Shown piece by piece: positions 21,901-30,568 of a DNA stretch of 64,000 nucleotides. Under the pieces are notes generated by a model. It was given only the letters and a program-made list of their open reading frames with translations. It was not told the origin of the DNA and ran no database searches. The stretch is from NCBI RefSeq assembly GCF_013402915.1, contig NC_050721.1, positions 496,001-560,000 of the forward strand, read 5' to 3'. The translations under genes were made by a program, and so were the position numbers. This stretch comes from Zygotorulaspora mrakii (taxonomy: Eukaryota; Ascomycota; Saccharomycetes; Saccharomycetales; Saccharomycetaceae). Position 1 is the stretch's first letter, and the number at the start of each line of letters is the position of its first letter.

Positions 21901-22941
21901 TTACTGGATGAGGCTGCTGCATTCTCAGACTCTTCCTTAAGACTTTTGTATGTCGCCGTTTTTACTGCTTCTTCTTATGCATCAACCATAGGAAGGGTTG
22001 CCAAACCATTCAATCCACTGTTGGGTGAGACGTTTGAATATGCAAGAGCAGAGAAGCATTATCGCTTTTTCACAGAGCAAGTATCTCATCATCCACCTAT
22101 TTCTGCCACTTGGACTGAGTCTCCTAAATGGGATTTCTGGGGTGAATCAAACGTTGATTCAAAATTCAATGGTAGGTCATTTGCATTCAAACATTTAGGT
22201 TGGTGGCATATCAAATTGCGCCCCGACGAGACAACATCGGAAGACATGTATACATGGAAAAAGCCAAATAACACCGTCATTGGTATTTTAGTCGGTAACC
22301 CGCAAGTTGATAATCACGGTGATGTTAAGATAGTAAATCATACTACAGGTGATTTTTGTCTACTGAATTTCAAAGCCCGGGGCTGGAGATCGAGTGGCGC
22401 CTACGAAGTCAAGGGAGAAGTCTTCAATAAAAAGAACCAGAAAATGTGGATATTAGGTGGGCATTGGAATGATGCAATATATGCTAAAAAGGTGACTGCG
22501 AATAACAATGAAGAGTTATCTTTAAAGAAAACAATAACCAAAATAGATTCCGATCCGAATTTCGAAGGATCTAAATTTTTAGTATGGAAGGCCAACCCTA
22601 GACCAAGTGCTCCATTTAATTTGACACCTTTTGCCATAACTCTGAATGCGCCACAGCCTTCACTGGTTCCATGGCTCGCTCCAACTGACACTCGTTTGCG
22701 GCCCGATCAAAGAGATATGGAGGAAGGCCTTTACGATAAGGCAGCTGATGAAAAGCACAGACTTGAAGAGAAGCAAAGAGCTGTACGCAAGGAAAGGGAT
22801 AATAAAGGCGAGGTTTATGTACCTAAATGGTTTGTGAAAGAATTTGATCCGATCACAAAAAGCGATTATTGGAAATTCAAGGGAAACTACTGGTCGTTAA
22901 GGAAGGACCATAAATTGAAAGGTTGTGGAGATATTTTTTGA
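18991..22941 (+). CDS. SWH1: Oxysterol-binding protein with ankyrin and PH domains
   Basis: Sterol/PI4P exchange protein at membrane contact sites, the single counterpart of S. cerevisiae SWH1/OSH1 and OSH2. Domains in 1316 residues are ankyrin repeats at about 50-290 (DDDGNTPLHLAAF, GDTVLHEFV) and a PH domain at about 323-425 (YKGYLKKWTNFAQGYKLRWFIL). A Ser/Asn-rich linker with an Asp run follows. A FFAT motif lies in an acidic setting (EEFYDAEE, about 789-796) for binding the ER VAP protein Scs2. The lipid-transfer domain starts near 910 with signature EQVSHHPP at about 1028-1035. Its neighbours YAT1 (chromosome I side) and RPN4 (chromosome IV side) flank the two ohnologs separately in S. 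cerevisiae. Confidence 0.95.
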   Translation: MSSKVGSNHHEATKSSGIPTPSLGPRNETDVSDLNSGNEENQNSHVSKALLKLKLLDSLRQGDFEQLKQLIKTQFQPENDANVIEVRQLVLHYAVQVAPLSLIKEILNNWSNALHKRKRAQESDVDIHLDINHQDDDGNTPLHLAAFQSRGDVVAFLMDQPNINDCVLNDSHLQPVEMCKNLNIAQMMQVKRANYVAEVAQEFRTAFNNRDFGHLESILSAPRNSEVLDINGMDPETGDTVLHEFVKKKDVIMCRWLLEHGADPFKRDRQGKLPIDLLGKVNESETATNTKTAIDIELKKLLAKAAKEQSVIDVTNNLHEAPTYKGYLKKWTNFAQGYKLRWFILSSDGKLSYYKDQSDTRNACRGSLNMSTCYLHLDSSEKLKFEIIGGSNGTIRWHLKANHPIETNRWVWAIQGAIRFSKDREMVIKSGTVPPSLAMNRAASPAPNVQKLHPYEGPYRSQYIQGSKYEKIGQPVQQKQSRAPSSSSSSAHQRKKSTSTSVTSSEIGFSDNLTESGKNYINKVIENRIESNSRGSSVKNFSTNHSMNESTNNNLNKYSSSKSTGPSTNGVFQNSEANTSSLNDFAIDNSATANAENIEGISDDEDDDDDDIDIDADEEDVKIKYGPYAQKLTMLQRSISMELSSLNELLENDASKTADEEVWRIVKVSLNTIAKTFEKLNSLTSERDKRLVTMLSKQRDVNNVWIQSVRDLEIELIDKSNRLASLDKERRNLKRLLQKKLTEAGESVTTPNVKEVEPESIEKEASTSALQEIAELIDAARGEEAESDGEEFYDAEELVEEADMERELMDKASKNDIAKKKEIQLSDNKLTFEDISQNQKSGLDTHVSRSKSDATSDESSVAAPADEKKAPIEYVGEVTEERSQVESLPVSNESQEKMKKLILSEGTYLGYEDGVRKRLRLDKDDRPSISLWSVLKSMVGKDMTRMTLPVSFNEPTSLLQRVAEDLEYTSLLDEAAAFSDSSLRLLYVAVFTASSYASTIGRVAKPFNPLLGETFEYARAEKHYRFFTEQVSHHPPISATWTESPKWDFWGESNVDSKFNGRSFAFKHLGWWHIKLRPDETTSEDMYTWKKPNNTVIGILVGNPQVDNHGDVKIVNHTTGDFCLLNFKARGWRSSGAYEVKGEVFNKKNQKMWILGGHWNDAIYAKKVTANNNEELSLKKTITKIDSDPNFEGSKFLVWKANPRPSAPFNLTPFAITLNAPQPSLVPWLAPTDTRLRPDQRDMEEGLYDKAADEKHRLEEKQRAVRKERDNKGEVYVPKWFVKEFDPITKSDYWKFKGNYWSLRKDHKLKGCGDIF

Positions 22942-23400
22942 TATCGTTGCCACGCACTTCATGAATCATATGTATCAATACATCTATAACTATACATTTT
23001 AACCCTAAAAATTTAATGAACTGCTGCCCGTATTCATCTTGAATCCAAGGAATAATATTCCAGGCGCCAAGCTTGTATACAGTTGCGAAGTCCGTAAGTT
23101 TTATTATCTTTTTTTTATGCTTTTTTTTTCTTTTTGGCTGTCCGAACACTTTTTTAAGCATGTTAATTGCGTCCTTTAACAGTAATTGATATTCTGATCT
23201 CTGAGATGCATAAACTTCGAAATCGCATGTTGAAATTGCAACGGGAAACCTAACAAGAGATACTCAACAGCGTGCGTCGTTCATCTAGCATTGATATTTC
23301 AGTAGCAGATATATATATGCTTAATAGAGTATAATGAATTGGGCTTTTGATCATAGTGATCAGCATATCGTTAGGAATAGGCCTACCTAAAGAATCAACA
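22942..23400. other. SWH1-THI20 intergenic region
   Basis: 459 bp. A pyrimidine-rich run of T tracts lies at about 23102-23140. A TATATATATG stretch near 23309-23318 is a plausible TATA element about 85 bp upstream of the THI20 ATG. No gene is visible. The long open frame of THI20 runs into this region only from a TTG at 23347. Confidence 0.45.
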
Positions 23401-25050
23401 ATGAATACTGTCAACATTAACACACCACCTCCGTATCTGACTCTAGCACACAATGAGAATCTACCTGTAATTATGACGGTTGCAGGTTCTGATTCCAGTG
23501 GTGGTGCGGGTGTTGAAGCTGATGTCAAGACGATCACAGCTCATAGATGTTATGCAATGACTTGTGTTACTGCGTTAACTGCTCAAACGCCGGCTAATGT
23601 TTATAGCATAAAAGAGACACCGAAGGAATTCATAGCTGAAGTGTTAGATTGTAACTTGAGAGATATGAAATGCAATGTCATCAAGACGGGTATGTTAACG
23701 GAAGCTGCTATTGAAGCGTTGGTAGCCAAATTGGACTCAACGGACGAGAAGGAAAGACCAAGATTAGTCGTTGATCCTGTGCTCGTTGCCACATCCGGAT
23801 GTGCTTTGGGTGATTCTAGTTTATGCAAATTGTTGAAGACTAAATTGACACCATATGCCGAATTAGTCACCCCAAATATTCCCGAATCTTTTGAATTGGT
23901 AGGTGAAAAAATTGAAATTGCATCTATCGAAGACATTTGCAAATTAGCTAAAAGAGTTTGTAAAGAAACCAAATGTCCAAATGTTCTGGTGAAAGGTGGA
24001 CATATCCCATGGGGCAATGGGAAAAAGAAACATATTACCGATGTCCTTTACATTGAAAAGGAAGACAAACATGTCGTCTACACAGGTAACTATTCAGATA
24101 CTACTCACACGCATGGTACCGGATGTACTTTAGCCTCTGCGATATCCTCGAACATTGCTCGTGGCTATTCTTTGTGCCAAGCTGTCTACGGTGGTATCGA
24201 ATATGTTCAAAGCAGCGTGGCTATTGGTTGTGAAGTGGTCAAATCTCACATAACTAACAATGGGCCAGTCAATCATGTTTACGCAATTGAGACACCCTTG
24301 GAAAAAATGCTTGAGGACGAATGCTTCTCAGCTCATGATATTGTGACGAAGCCTTCAACGCATTCTGCTGCGTTCGGAAAACAGGATTTCTTTGAGCGTA
24401 TAATTGCTGATCCAAGGGTTAAGCCACATTGGGATAGCTATGTTCACCATGACTTTGTTAAACAGGTTGCGCAGGGCACATTGAAACGTGAAAAATTCCA
24501 GTTTTTTATTGAGCAGGACTATGCGTACTTGATCGATTATGCCAGGGTACATTGTGTAGCAGGCAGTAAAGCTCCTGCATTGGAAGACATGGAAAAAGAG
24601 TTAACAATTGTCGGTAGTGTGAGAAATGAAATGAAGCAGCACGAAACAAGACTGAGAGAAGAATTCGGAGTTGCAGACAGTGCATATTTCCAAAACATCA
24701 AAAGGGGTCCTGCATTGAACAACTACTCACGCTACTTCAATGACATCGCAAGACGAGGCAATTGGCAAGAATTGGTTGCATCCTTATCTCCATGCCTGAT
24801 GGGTTACGGCTGGGCATTGTTGAACAACGAGAAGTTTATCACTGTCAAGGACGGTGATGTTTACCACGATTGGTGTTACACTTATCTCTCTGAGGGATAC
24901 CAAAATGCGATGGTCCAAGGTAGATCTATTTTAAATCAAATATCTCAGACCTATCCAAAGGAACAGTTAGACGTCTTGATCACAATCTTTGCTGAAGTTT
25001 GCGAACTCGAGACCAAATTTTGGGACGCTGCACTCAACTACGGAGAATAG
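23401..25050 (+). CDS. THI20: Bifunctional HMP/HMP-P kinase and thiaminase II (TenA)
   Basis: Makes and salvages the pyrimidine half of thiamine. An N-terminal ribokinase-fold kinase (about 1-290) phosphorylates hydroxymethylpyrimidine (MTVAGSDSSGGAGVEAD, VLVATSG, HGTGCTLASAI near the catalytic base). The C-terminal TenA domain (about 330-549) shows its catalytic Cys in PCLMGYG (465) and the C-terminal Glu in CELETKFWD. Length 549 against 551 in S. cerevisiae. The ATG at 23401 (MNTVNINTPPPYLTLA) aligns with the S. cerevisiae start. S. cerevisiae has THI20, THI21 and THI22; this is the locus next to the GPM gene (YOL055C). Confidence 0.95.
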   Translation: MNTVNINTPPPYLTLAHNENLPVIMTVAGSDSSGGAGVEADVKTITAHRCYAMTCVTALTAQTPANVYSIKETPKEFIAEVLDCNLRDMKCNVIKTGMLTEAAIEALVAKLDSTDEKERPRLVVDPVLVATSGCALGDSSLCKLLKTKLTPYAELVTPNIPESFELVGEKIEIASIEDICKLAKRVCKETKCPNVLVKGGHIPWGNGKKKHITDVLYIEKEDKHVVYTGNYSDTTHTHGTGCTLASAISSNIARGYSLCQAVYGGIEYVQSSVAIGCEVVKSHITNNGPVNHVYAIETPLEKMLEDECFSAHDIVTKPSTHSAAFGKQDFFERIIADPRVKPHWDSYVHHDFVKQVAQGTLKREKFQFFIEQDYAYLIDYARVHCVAGSKAPALEDMEKELTIVGSVRNEMKQHETRLREEFGVADSAYFQNIKRGPALNNYSRYFNDIARRGNWQELVASLSPCLMGYGWALLNNEKFITVKDGDVYHDWCYTYLSEGYQNAMVQGRSILNQISQTYPKEQLDVLITIFAEVCELETKFWDAALNYGE

Positions 25051-25674
25051 AGCTAGTTATTAGAGATAGATAAATGATAGAATGATAGATAGTTAGTTGA
25101 TAAGACGCCAAGACAGTAGATAAAGATAGATGAATGAAAGTGTAAAGAACATATATAACGACAAGAAAGGAATTATTACCACGTGAATGTCACGTGACTT
25201 ATTTTAGGCCAGGGTAACGACATACGCTGCAGCTTTTCTAGAATATTCCATGACCGCAAAAGAAATTCGGAGAGAAACGAAATAAGCGAGGTTTTGGGCG
25301 GGTACCCCAACAGTTTGATAGTTGAAAAAGGCCAAAAGATTTTAAAAGCCAAGTCGAGGTATTGAAATCCTGTAAGGTTTCATGATAACAAGTTTCATTT
25401 CGAAGATTTGATATCTTCTTCACCCTAGAAAGAGAAGAGTGGAAGGACAGATATTGAATCATTCAATTGTGAATTTGGTTTCTGTTTGTTTTCACTTGAT
25501 TCTTTTGCTTCCAAGAGTGCTCTGATTTCCTTTTTGTTTCCGCTCTTTGTTTCGGTTAAGGCAAGTCTTTTGGGGCAGTCCGGAACGATTAGTAATAGTA
25601 TAAAAGAAAGGGAAGATAGAAAGATACGAACGAAGAAGATTTCGCAAGGTAGCTTGGTAGAGAGACGCAAAAAT
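25051..25674. promoter_or_regulatory. RPN4 promoter: heat-shock element, Yap1 site and CACGTG pair
   Basis: 624 bp. A GATA/TAGA-rich low-complexity stretch follows THI20 (about 25060-25125). CACGTG occurs twice, at 25180-25185 and 25191-25196, 11 bp apart; the second lies in the palindrome GTCACGTGAC (Cbf1/Pho4/Tye7 type). A perfect three-unit heat-shock element TTCTAGAATATTC is at 25236-25248. TTAGTAA, a Yap1 response element, is at 25589-25595, 80 bp before the ATG. Hsf1 and Yap1 both activate RPN4 in S. cerevisiae. I did not see the PDRE palindrome. Confidence 0.65.
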
Positions 25675-27471
25675 ATGACATCCACTGAATTGACATTGAA
25701 CAGAACTCTCACAGACATCCTAGAGGACGAGCTCTATAATATGTATGGCACACATGGCTGTGGGTCTGAGCATTGCCATTCGTCAAATGTCTCGTTGAAT
25801 GGGAAGAGCTTGATGAATTTACCACTGCCGGCTTTTGAAGAGTTCATGACAAACGAAACGCTTGCTACGGATTACAACTTGAGCCCCCCATATGCGAGCA
25901 ATTTCTTTGTAGGGTCGTCGTCGTCGTCTAATATTGAACATCCAATTCCGATGGACAGCCAAACGAATGGGCCTGAATTATGCAGACATTCTTCACAGCA
26001 TCAACACATTTCTCAGAGCCATACTCAGCAGCAAGCGCAGAGTGAGAACTTCACTATATTCAACAAATATGCGGACCCTTCACTGACGACTACTTCTATA
26101 CATGATAACAAACCTCAGGATAAACTAGGTAATACTCCAGTACAGAAGACTATTAATCTCAACAGCATTATGAAGGTTCCAAATCCTTTTAATACAGTGA
26201 ATATATCAAGGCTACACCCGCAACCCTCCATTATTCCTCGTGATATTAGGGTTACCAATGATGATTCTATGGACTCCTCAGAAAATATCTATGCGGAACA
26301 GGAGCATGACGAATTTCTGGGATATGAAGATTCATGTAATTTCAAGGTGAATTGGCCACTACAAGACAGCAATCTGGCCTTGAGCAACGAAGATGCTAGA
26401 ATGATTTTTGATCATGAGTTTCAACATGATGACGATTTGAGTGACGATGATGACAATGATGAAGAAACATTCCAGGAAAATCCCAAAAGAGATATCTTTA
26501 ACGTACCGTTTGCGTATTCTAATGAGTTCAATATGAGCAATAGCAGGGATAAGGAGATTAATGCTTGCAATTTCGTCGATTCCAACATCAGTACCAATAA
26601 TAATATGATACCCGATGAGGTTATATTGGATGACGATGACGATGATAGCAATATGTTGGATGAAGATGATTTATATGAACCTTCATACAGAAACAGTCGC
26701 AAAGAAAGCGTGGTTTTCAATAATACAAGGGAAATGGCAGTCCCAGGTCTAGATAGAGACCAGGACCAAGACCAATACCAAGACCAATACCAAGGCCAAG
26801 ACCAAGATCAAGACCGAAACCAGGATAATGTAGAGCAATCAAGGCAAAACGCTAGACAAAAGGTAAAGCTGAGGGAGGATCATCAACAACAGCCCAGAAG
26901 TCGAGTAAAGGAGCTAGAAATTGAGAGTGAAGTGCGAAATCGAAACCAAAGGCAATTGGGTAATAAAACCCAATCCAGAAAAAAAATACTCAATAATGAA
27001 AACAATCTTGTAAATACATCAAAGAGGAGAGTATCTAGCATGAATACATTGGAACCACTCCAATATTCTCAATCGCATTCACATTTAAAATCAAATGCAC
27101 ATTTGCATGATCACTCACATTCCCAATCGCCCTCTCCATCTCAACCGTACTCAAAGCAAAAGAACAGCGATGGAAGTGAAGTCTACACTTGTATGATAAT
27201 AAACTCAATCACGAAACAAGTTTGTGCTGCCCAATTTTCAAGATCATATGATTTAACCAGACATCAAAATACAATACATGCAAAGAAAAAGAGCGTATTC
27301 AGATGTTCCGAATGCATCAAATCACTAGGTCATGAGGGTTACCAAAAAACTTTTTCACGTTTAGATGCTTTGACAAGACATATAAAATCAAAGCACGAAT
27401 ATTTGACATTGGAGCAACGGCAGGATATTACAAAATATGCAAGAGATAATATGGGATATGTTGTAGCTTAA
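25675..27471 (+). CDS. RPN4: Rpn4 proteasome-gene transcription factor
   Basis: Zinc-finger activator of proteasome genes through the PACE element, itself degraded by the proteasome. The 598-residue protein begins MTSTELTLNRTLTDILEDELY, matching the S. cerevisiae N-terminus that holds degradation signals. Two acidic activation stretches follow. The DNA-binding region is about 504-575: YTCMIINSITKQVCAAQFSRSYDLTRHQNTIH, then an atypical second finger FRCSECIKSLGHEGYQKTFSRLDALTRHIKSKH with a widened Cys-His spacing. A Gln/Asp-rich tandem repeat encoded at 26752-26830 and a His/Ser-rich linker make it longer than S. cerevisiae Rpn4 (531). Upstream codons lack any ATG, so 25675 is the start. Confidence 0.95.
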   Translation: MTSTELTLNRTLTDILEDELYNMYGTHGCGSEHCHSSNVSLNGKSLMNLPLPAFEEFMTNETLATDYNLSPPYASNFFVGSSSSSNIEHPIPMDSQTNGPELCRHSSQHQHISQSHTQQQAQSENFTIFNKYADPSLTTTSIHDNKPQDKLGNTPVQKTINLNSIMKVPNPFNTVNISRLHPQPSIIPRDIRVTNDDSMDSSENIYAEQEHDEFLGYEDSCNFKVNWPLQDSNLALSNEDARMIFDHEFQHDDDLSDDDDNDEETFQENPKRDIFNVPFAYSNEFNMSNSRDKEINACNFVDSNISTNNNMIPDEVILDDDDDDSNMLDEDDLYEPSYRNSRKESVVFNNTREMAVPGLDRDQDQDQYQDQYQGQDQDQDRNQDNVEQSRQNARQKVKLREDHQQQPRSRVKELEIESEVRNRNQRQLGNKTQSRKKILNNENNLVNTSKRRVSSMNTLEPLQYSQSHSHLKSNAHLHDHSHSQSPSPSQPYSKQKNSDGSEVYTCMIINSITKQVCAAQFSRSYDLTRHQNTIHAKKKSVFRCSECIKSLGHEGYQKTFSRLDALTRHIKSKHEYLTLEQRQDITKYARDNMGYVVA

Positions 27472-27694
27472 AGGCATTAAGTCAACATGTAATAAATAGG
27501 ATATAAAATTTTTTTAAAGGCTTAATAGATTAAATTCGTGCTTTTTTGTAAAGTAAGGATGAGAGGAAACGCTTGAAAAACAGGTAAAATAAGAAAAAAC
27601 ATTAAAATATTAGGATATCTAAAAAGTCTATCAAAACTAAAGTCATCATTTATCATTCATTATATAAAAAGGCACTAAACAGGGTTTGCGAAGG

Positions 27695-28600
27695 TTAGGG
27701 ATTATTCTGGAAACCCTCTTGACGAACTTTTTGAGCATCAATCTTTGCAGTTTCCGGATCTAAGTAATATCTATTGATGAATTTGAAAGTGCCTTTTTCC
27801 AATTCAACAACTAATGGTGTTGCATTTGGTATATCAACATTCTTTATATCATCATCAGATATTTTTTGTAGGACCTTTAGTATTGATCTCACTGAACTTC
27901 CATGACCTACCATTAAACATGAATCTAGATTGTAATCTCTACTAAGTTTTAAAACAACGTTTTCTAAAAATGGCTCAAGCCTTTTAACAACATCACAAAG
28001 TGATTCACTATCTGGTAAAATATCACCAGCCTCTTCTTCAAGACCATATTTCAAACGTCTATTTGGCTCTTTAAAGTCATAACCTGTGGATGACCCTTGA
28101 TCATCAACCTCTTGAATCATTTCACGTTTCAGATCTGCACTGGGTGGTTTCCCTTGGTAATCTCTACGTATATACATGTATTTTTCTTTACCGTATTCCT
28201 TTAAAATATCAGGTTTTCTTTGACCTTGCCACGATCCATAATGACGTTCATTCAATCTCCATGTTTGCAGAACTTTAACAGAATCCTTCTTGAATTCATC
28301 TTCGATTTTGCAATCAAGACCGGCTATAATCTGGAAGGAACCCTTTAGGTGTAGTTCATCAAGCATGACTTCCATGGTTTGTTCAGTTCTCACCAACCTG
28401 GAAGTGAACCCGATCTGTGGTAATGGAACATTTTTCTCTTCACAATAATCTTTGATGAGATCAGCAGCATGACGAGCTTGATGCTTGCCCTTTTCAGTCA
28501 ATTGAGCATCTATCCAACCGCAAAATATGTTTTCATGGTTCAATTCACTTTGCCCGTGTCTTAAAAGAATGACTTTAAAAGTATTGTTTGTCAAAGTCAT
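27695..28600 (-). CDS. GPM2: Phosphoglycerate mutase-like protein (Gpm2/Gpm3 type)
   Basis: Histidine phosphatase superfamily protein resembling cofactor-dependent phosphoglycerate mutase. The RHGQSELNHEN phosphohistidine motif, ERHYG acid and VGHGSS second histidine are all present. Gpm1 has HGNS at the last motif, so one residue differs. It carries the extra about 50-residue mid-region typical of Gpm2/Gpm3 (301 residues against 311), which S. cerevisiae work found to lack strong mutase function. One copy here corresponds to both ohnologs GPM2 (YDL021W) and GPM3 (YOL056W). Its neighbours RPN4 and ARG1 belong one to each S. cerevisiae track. Real activity is unknown. Confidence 0.9.
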   Translation of the reverse strand: MTLTNNTFKVILLRHGQSELNHENIFCGWIDAQLTEKGKHQARHAADLIKDYCEEKNVPLPQIGFTSRLVRTEQTMEVMLDELHLKGSFQIIAGLDCKIEDEFKKDSVKVLQTWRLNERHYGSWQGQRKPDILKEYGKEKYMYIRRDYQGKPPSADLKREMIQEVDDQGSSTGYDFKEPNRRLKYGLEEEAGDILPDSESLCDVVKRLEPFLENVVLKLSRDYNLDSCLMVGHGSSVRSILKVLQKISDDDIKNVDIPNATPLVVELEKGTFKFINRYYLDPETAKIDAQKVRQEGFQNNP

Positions 28601-28853
28601 GCTCTTAACTGATTGCTTCGGTACTTGACAATCAAAGAAAATAATTTGTAATATGTGTATTAAACTTGAAAGGCTCCTTCATGCAGTTTTATTTTGATTA
28701 TATCTGTTTTATGTCTTGACGGTACATCAGTTGATGCAACAACATTCGTTTACAACAGCTGTTCGCAAAGTAAGACAAAAATAAAAAAAAGAACAAGAGA
28801 GAAAAGTACAAAAAAAGAACTGTTCGAAAATGTAGATAGATATTATAACATGA

Positions 28854-30110
28854 TTATAACGTGATATCTTGATTCTTTGCCTTCTTAGATTCACCGTATT
28901 TTTTAATTCTAATTGCTTGAATAGCAATGAAACCAGAAGTATCAATTGGTGAGAAACCAGTCAATTCATCCATTGACGATTCTGTTGGGTCATACAAATT
29001 CTCTGTTGAAGAAGATCTTCCGAGCACGATAGCATTACCCTTGTAAAGTCTCATTCTAACTTGACCATTGACAGTTTCTTGAGAAGGCTGAATCATTGAT
29101 CTAATATATTCACATTCAGGAGAAAAATAGGAACCGTTGTAAAGTAGTCTTGAATAATTTGGTGATACAAATTGATCTCTCAAAGCACGGACCTCTTTAT
29201 CAAGGGTCAAACCTTCCAGATCGACATGTGCTTTTCTCAAAACGGTCAAAGGGGCTTGTTCATAACAACCTCTCGATTTCAAATTGATATAACGGTCTTC
29301 TACGATATCAATTCTACCAACACCGTTTGCTCTCCCTAGATTGGAAGCTGCTTGGAAAATATCCAACGGTTTCGTAGCAGCAAAATCTTTACCCCCTTTT
29401 GAGTAAGATAGTTTAACTGGTAGACCACGGCTAAATTCAATGGTTAAATCTTGTGGAGTATCTGGTGCATCTGTTGGATCAACAATTAATTTCCACATGT
29501 CCTTTGGTGGAGTAGTATCAGGATCCTCCAAGATACCAGCTTCATAGGAGATATGAGCTTGGTTTTCATCAGTGGACCATGGTTTTGACTTTGTTTGAGC
29601 AACTGGGATACCCTTTTGAGCAGCATAATCTAATAGATCATTTCTACCAGCGAATCTTTCAAAAAATTCAGGTAGTCTCCATGGTGCGATAACTTCAACA
29701 TCAGGCTTCAAAGCATAGAAACCCAATTCGAATCTAATTTGATCGTTACCTTTACCAGTGCACCCGTGGGACACGGCGAAACAACCTTCCTGTTTTGCAA
29801 CATCAATTTGGGCTTTGGCAATGATTGGTCTTGCTAAAGAAGTACCTAAGAGGTAAACGTCTTCATAGACCGCATTAACTTGGACCGCAGGGAACAGAAT
29901 TTCTTTTACAAAATCCTCACGACAGTCTACAAGAACATACTTGGTTGCACCGATCTTCAATGCCTTTTCTCTTGCTGCATCAAAATCTTCTTCTTGGCCG
30001 ACGTTAGCCATGAAAGCAACAACTTCGTAGCCTTGTTCCAGTAACCATGCCAAAATAATCGAGGTGTCCAAACCACCCGAATATGCTAAACAAACTTTAC
30101 CCTTAGACAT
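28854..30110 (-). CDS. ARG1: Argininosuccinate synthetase
   Basis: Condenses citrulline and aspartate with ATP to argininosuccinate, the penultimate step of arginine synthesis; cytosolic. Of 418 residues (S. cerevisiae 420), the N-type ATP pyrophosphatase P-loop is at 7-15 (AYSGGLDTS). AFMANVGQEEDFD, the citrulline/aspartate segment SHGCTGKGNDQIRFE and a C-terminal tail follow. The start is the ATG at 30110 (MSKGKVCLAYSGG); the frame extends 17 codons upstream only to a GTG. A GCN4-type core sits 120 bp upstream. Confidence 0.97.
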   Translation of the reverse strand: MSKGKVCLAYSGGLDTSIILAWLLEQGYEVVAFMANVGQEEDFDAAREKALKIGATKYVLVDCREDFVKEILFPAVQVNAVYEDVYLLGTSLARPIIAKAQIDVAKQEGCFAVSHGCTGKGNDQIRFELGFYALKPDVEVIAPWRLPEFFERFAGRNDLLDYAAQKGIPVAQTKSKPWSTDENQAHISYEAGILEDPDTTPPKDMWKLIVDPTDAPDTPQDLTIEFSRGLPVKLSYSKGGKDFAATKPLDIFQAASNLGRANGVGRIDIVEDRYINLKSRGCYEQAPLTVLRKAHVDLEGLTLDKEVRALRDQFVSPNYSRLLYNGSYFSPECEYIRSMIQPSQETVNGQVRMRLYKGNAIVLGRSSSTENLYDPTESSMDELTGFSPIDTSGFIAIQAIRIKKYGESKKAKNQDITL

Positions 30111-30568
30111 TTCAATACAATTTTTTGCTGTGATTCGATGAAAGAAAACAACGTAAACCACCTACTATAGCTGGTCGATACTATCAACTGTATCTAGTTA
30201 TATAAAAGTACACAAGCTGACACCCATGCTGAGTCGACCACCTTTTTTTTTTTTTTCATTGTACTCATTTCTCTTATCAGTAAAATGTAAAATTTTTCCA
30301 CTGTAATCAATCAATACGGCAATGATGTGTCACTGCAAATGAGTAATCGACTAAGTAGTGCAGAGAATAGTAATGACAATGATGACAATCGTATTATATT
30401 ATATTTCAAATATAAATAAAAATGCTAATATACACTAAGTAATAATGATGCTAATAATGTTTGTGGGGTTGTTGTTCTTGTTGTTGTTGCTGCTGCTGCT
30501 GCTGTTGTTGTAGTGGTAGCCCGCCAATCAGGCGATTGGATTGCAGCGCATGAATTGACGAATCAGAC
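30111..30568. promoter_or_regulatory. ARG1 promoter: Gcn4 core, TATA and poly-T tract
   Basis: 458 bp upstream of ARG1 (minus strand), shared with the GPD 3' region. TATATAA at 30199-30205 lies about 90 bp from the ATG. TGAGTC at 30230-30235 is a Gcn4 (general amino-acid control) core. A poly-dT run lies at about 30243-30256. Further out are the GPD 3' region and its trinucleotide repeat. Confidence 0.55.
30466..30511 (-). repeat. CAA/CAG trinucleotide repeat just downstream of GPD
   Basis: Read on the minus strand, this is a run of CAA and CAG triplets interrupted by one GAA, about 58 bp past the GPD stop. It would normally be 3' UTR. In the frame shifted +1 from GPD it is open and would encode a polyglutamine tail ending at a TAG at 30451-30453. 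Confidence 0.8.

Noticed and set aside
25180..25260. GTCACGTGAC as a centromere CDEI
   Set aside because: No adjacent long AT-rich CDEII and no CDEIII. The following DNA holds a heat-shock element and promoter sequence.
25486..25674. 63-codon extension upstream of RPN4
   Set aside because: It begins with TTG, contains no ATG, and Rpn4 homology starts exactly at ATG 25675.
30111..30161. 17-codon extension upstream of ARG1
   Set aside because: It begins with GTG; family homology and a proper ATG are at 30110.
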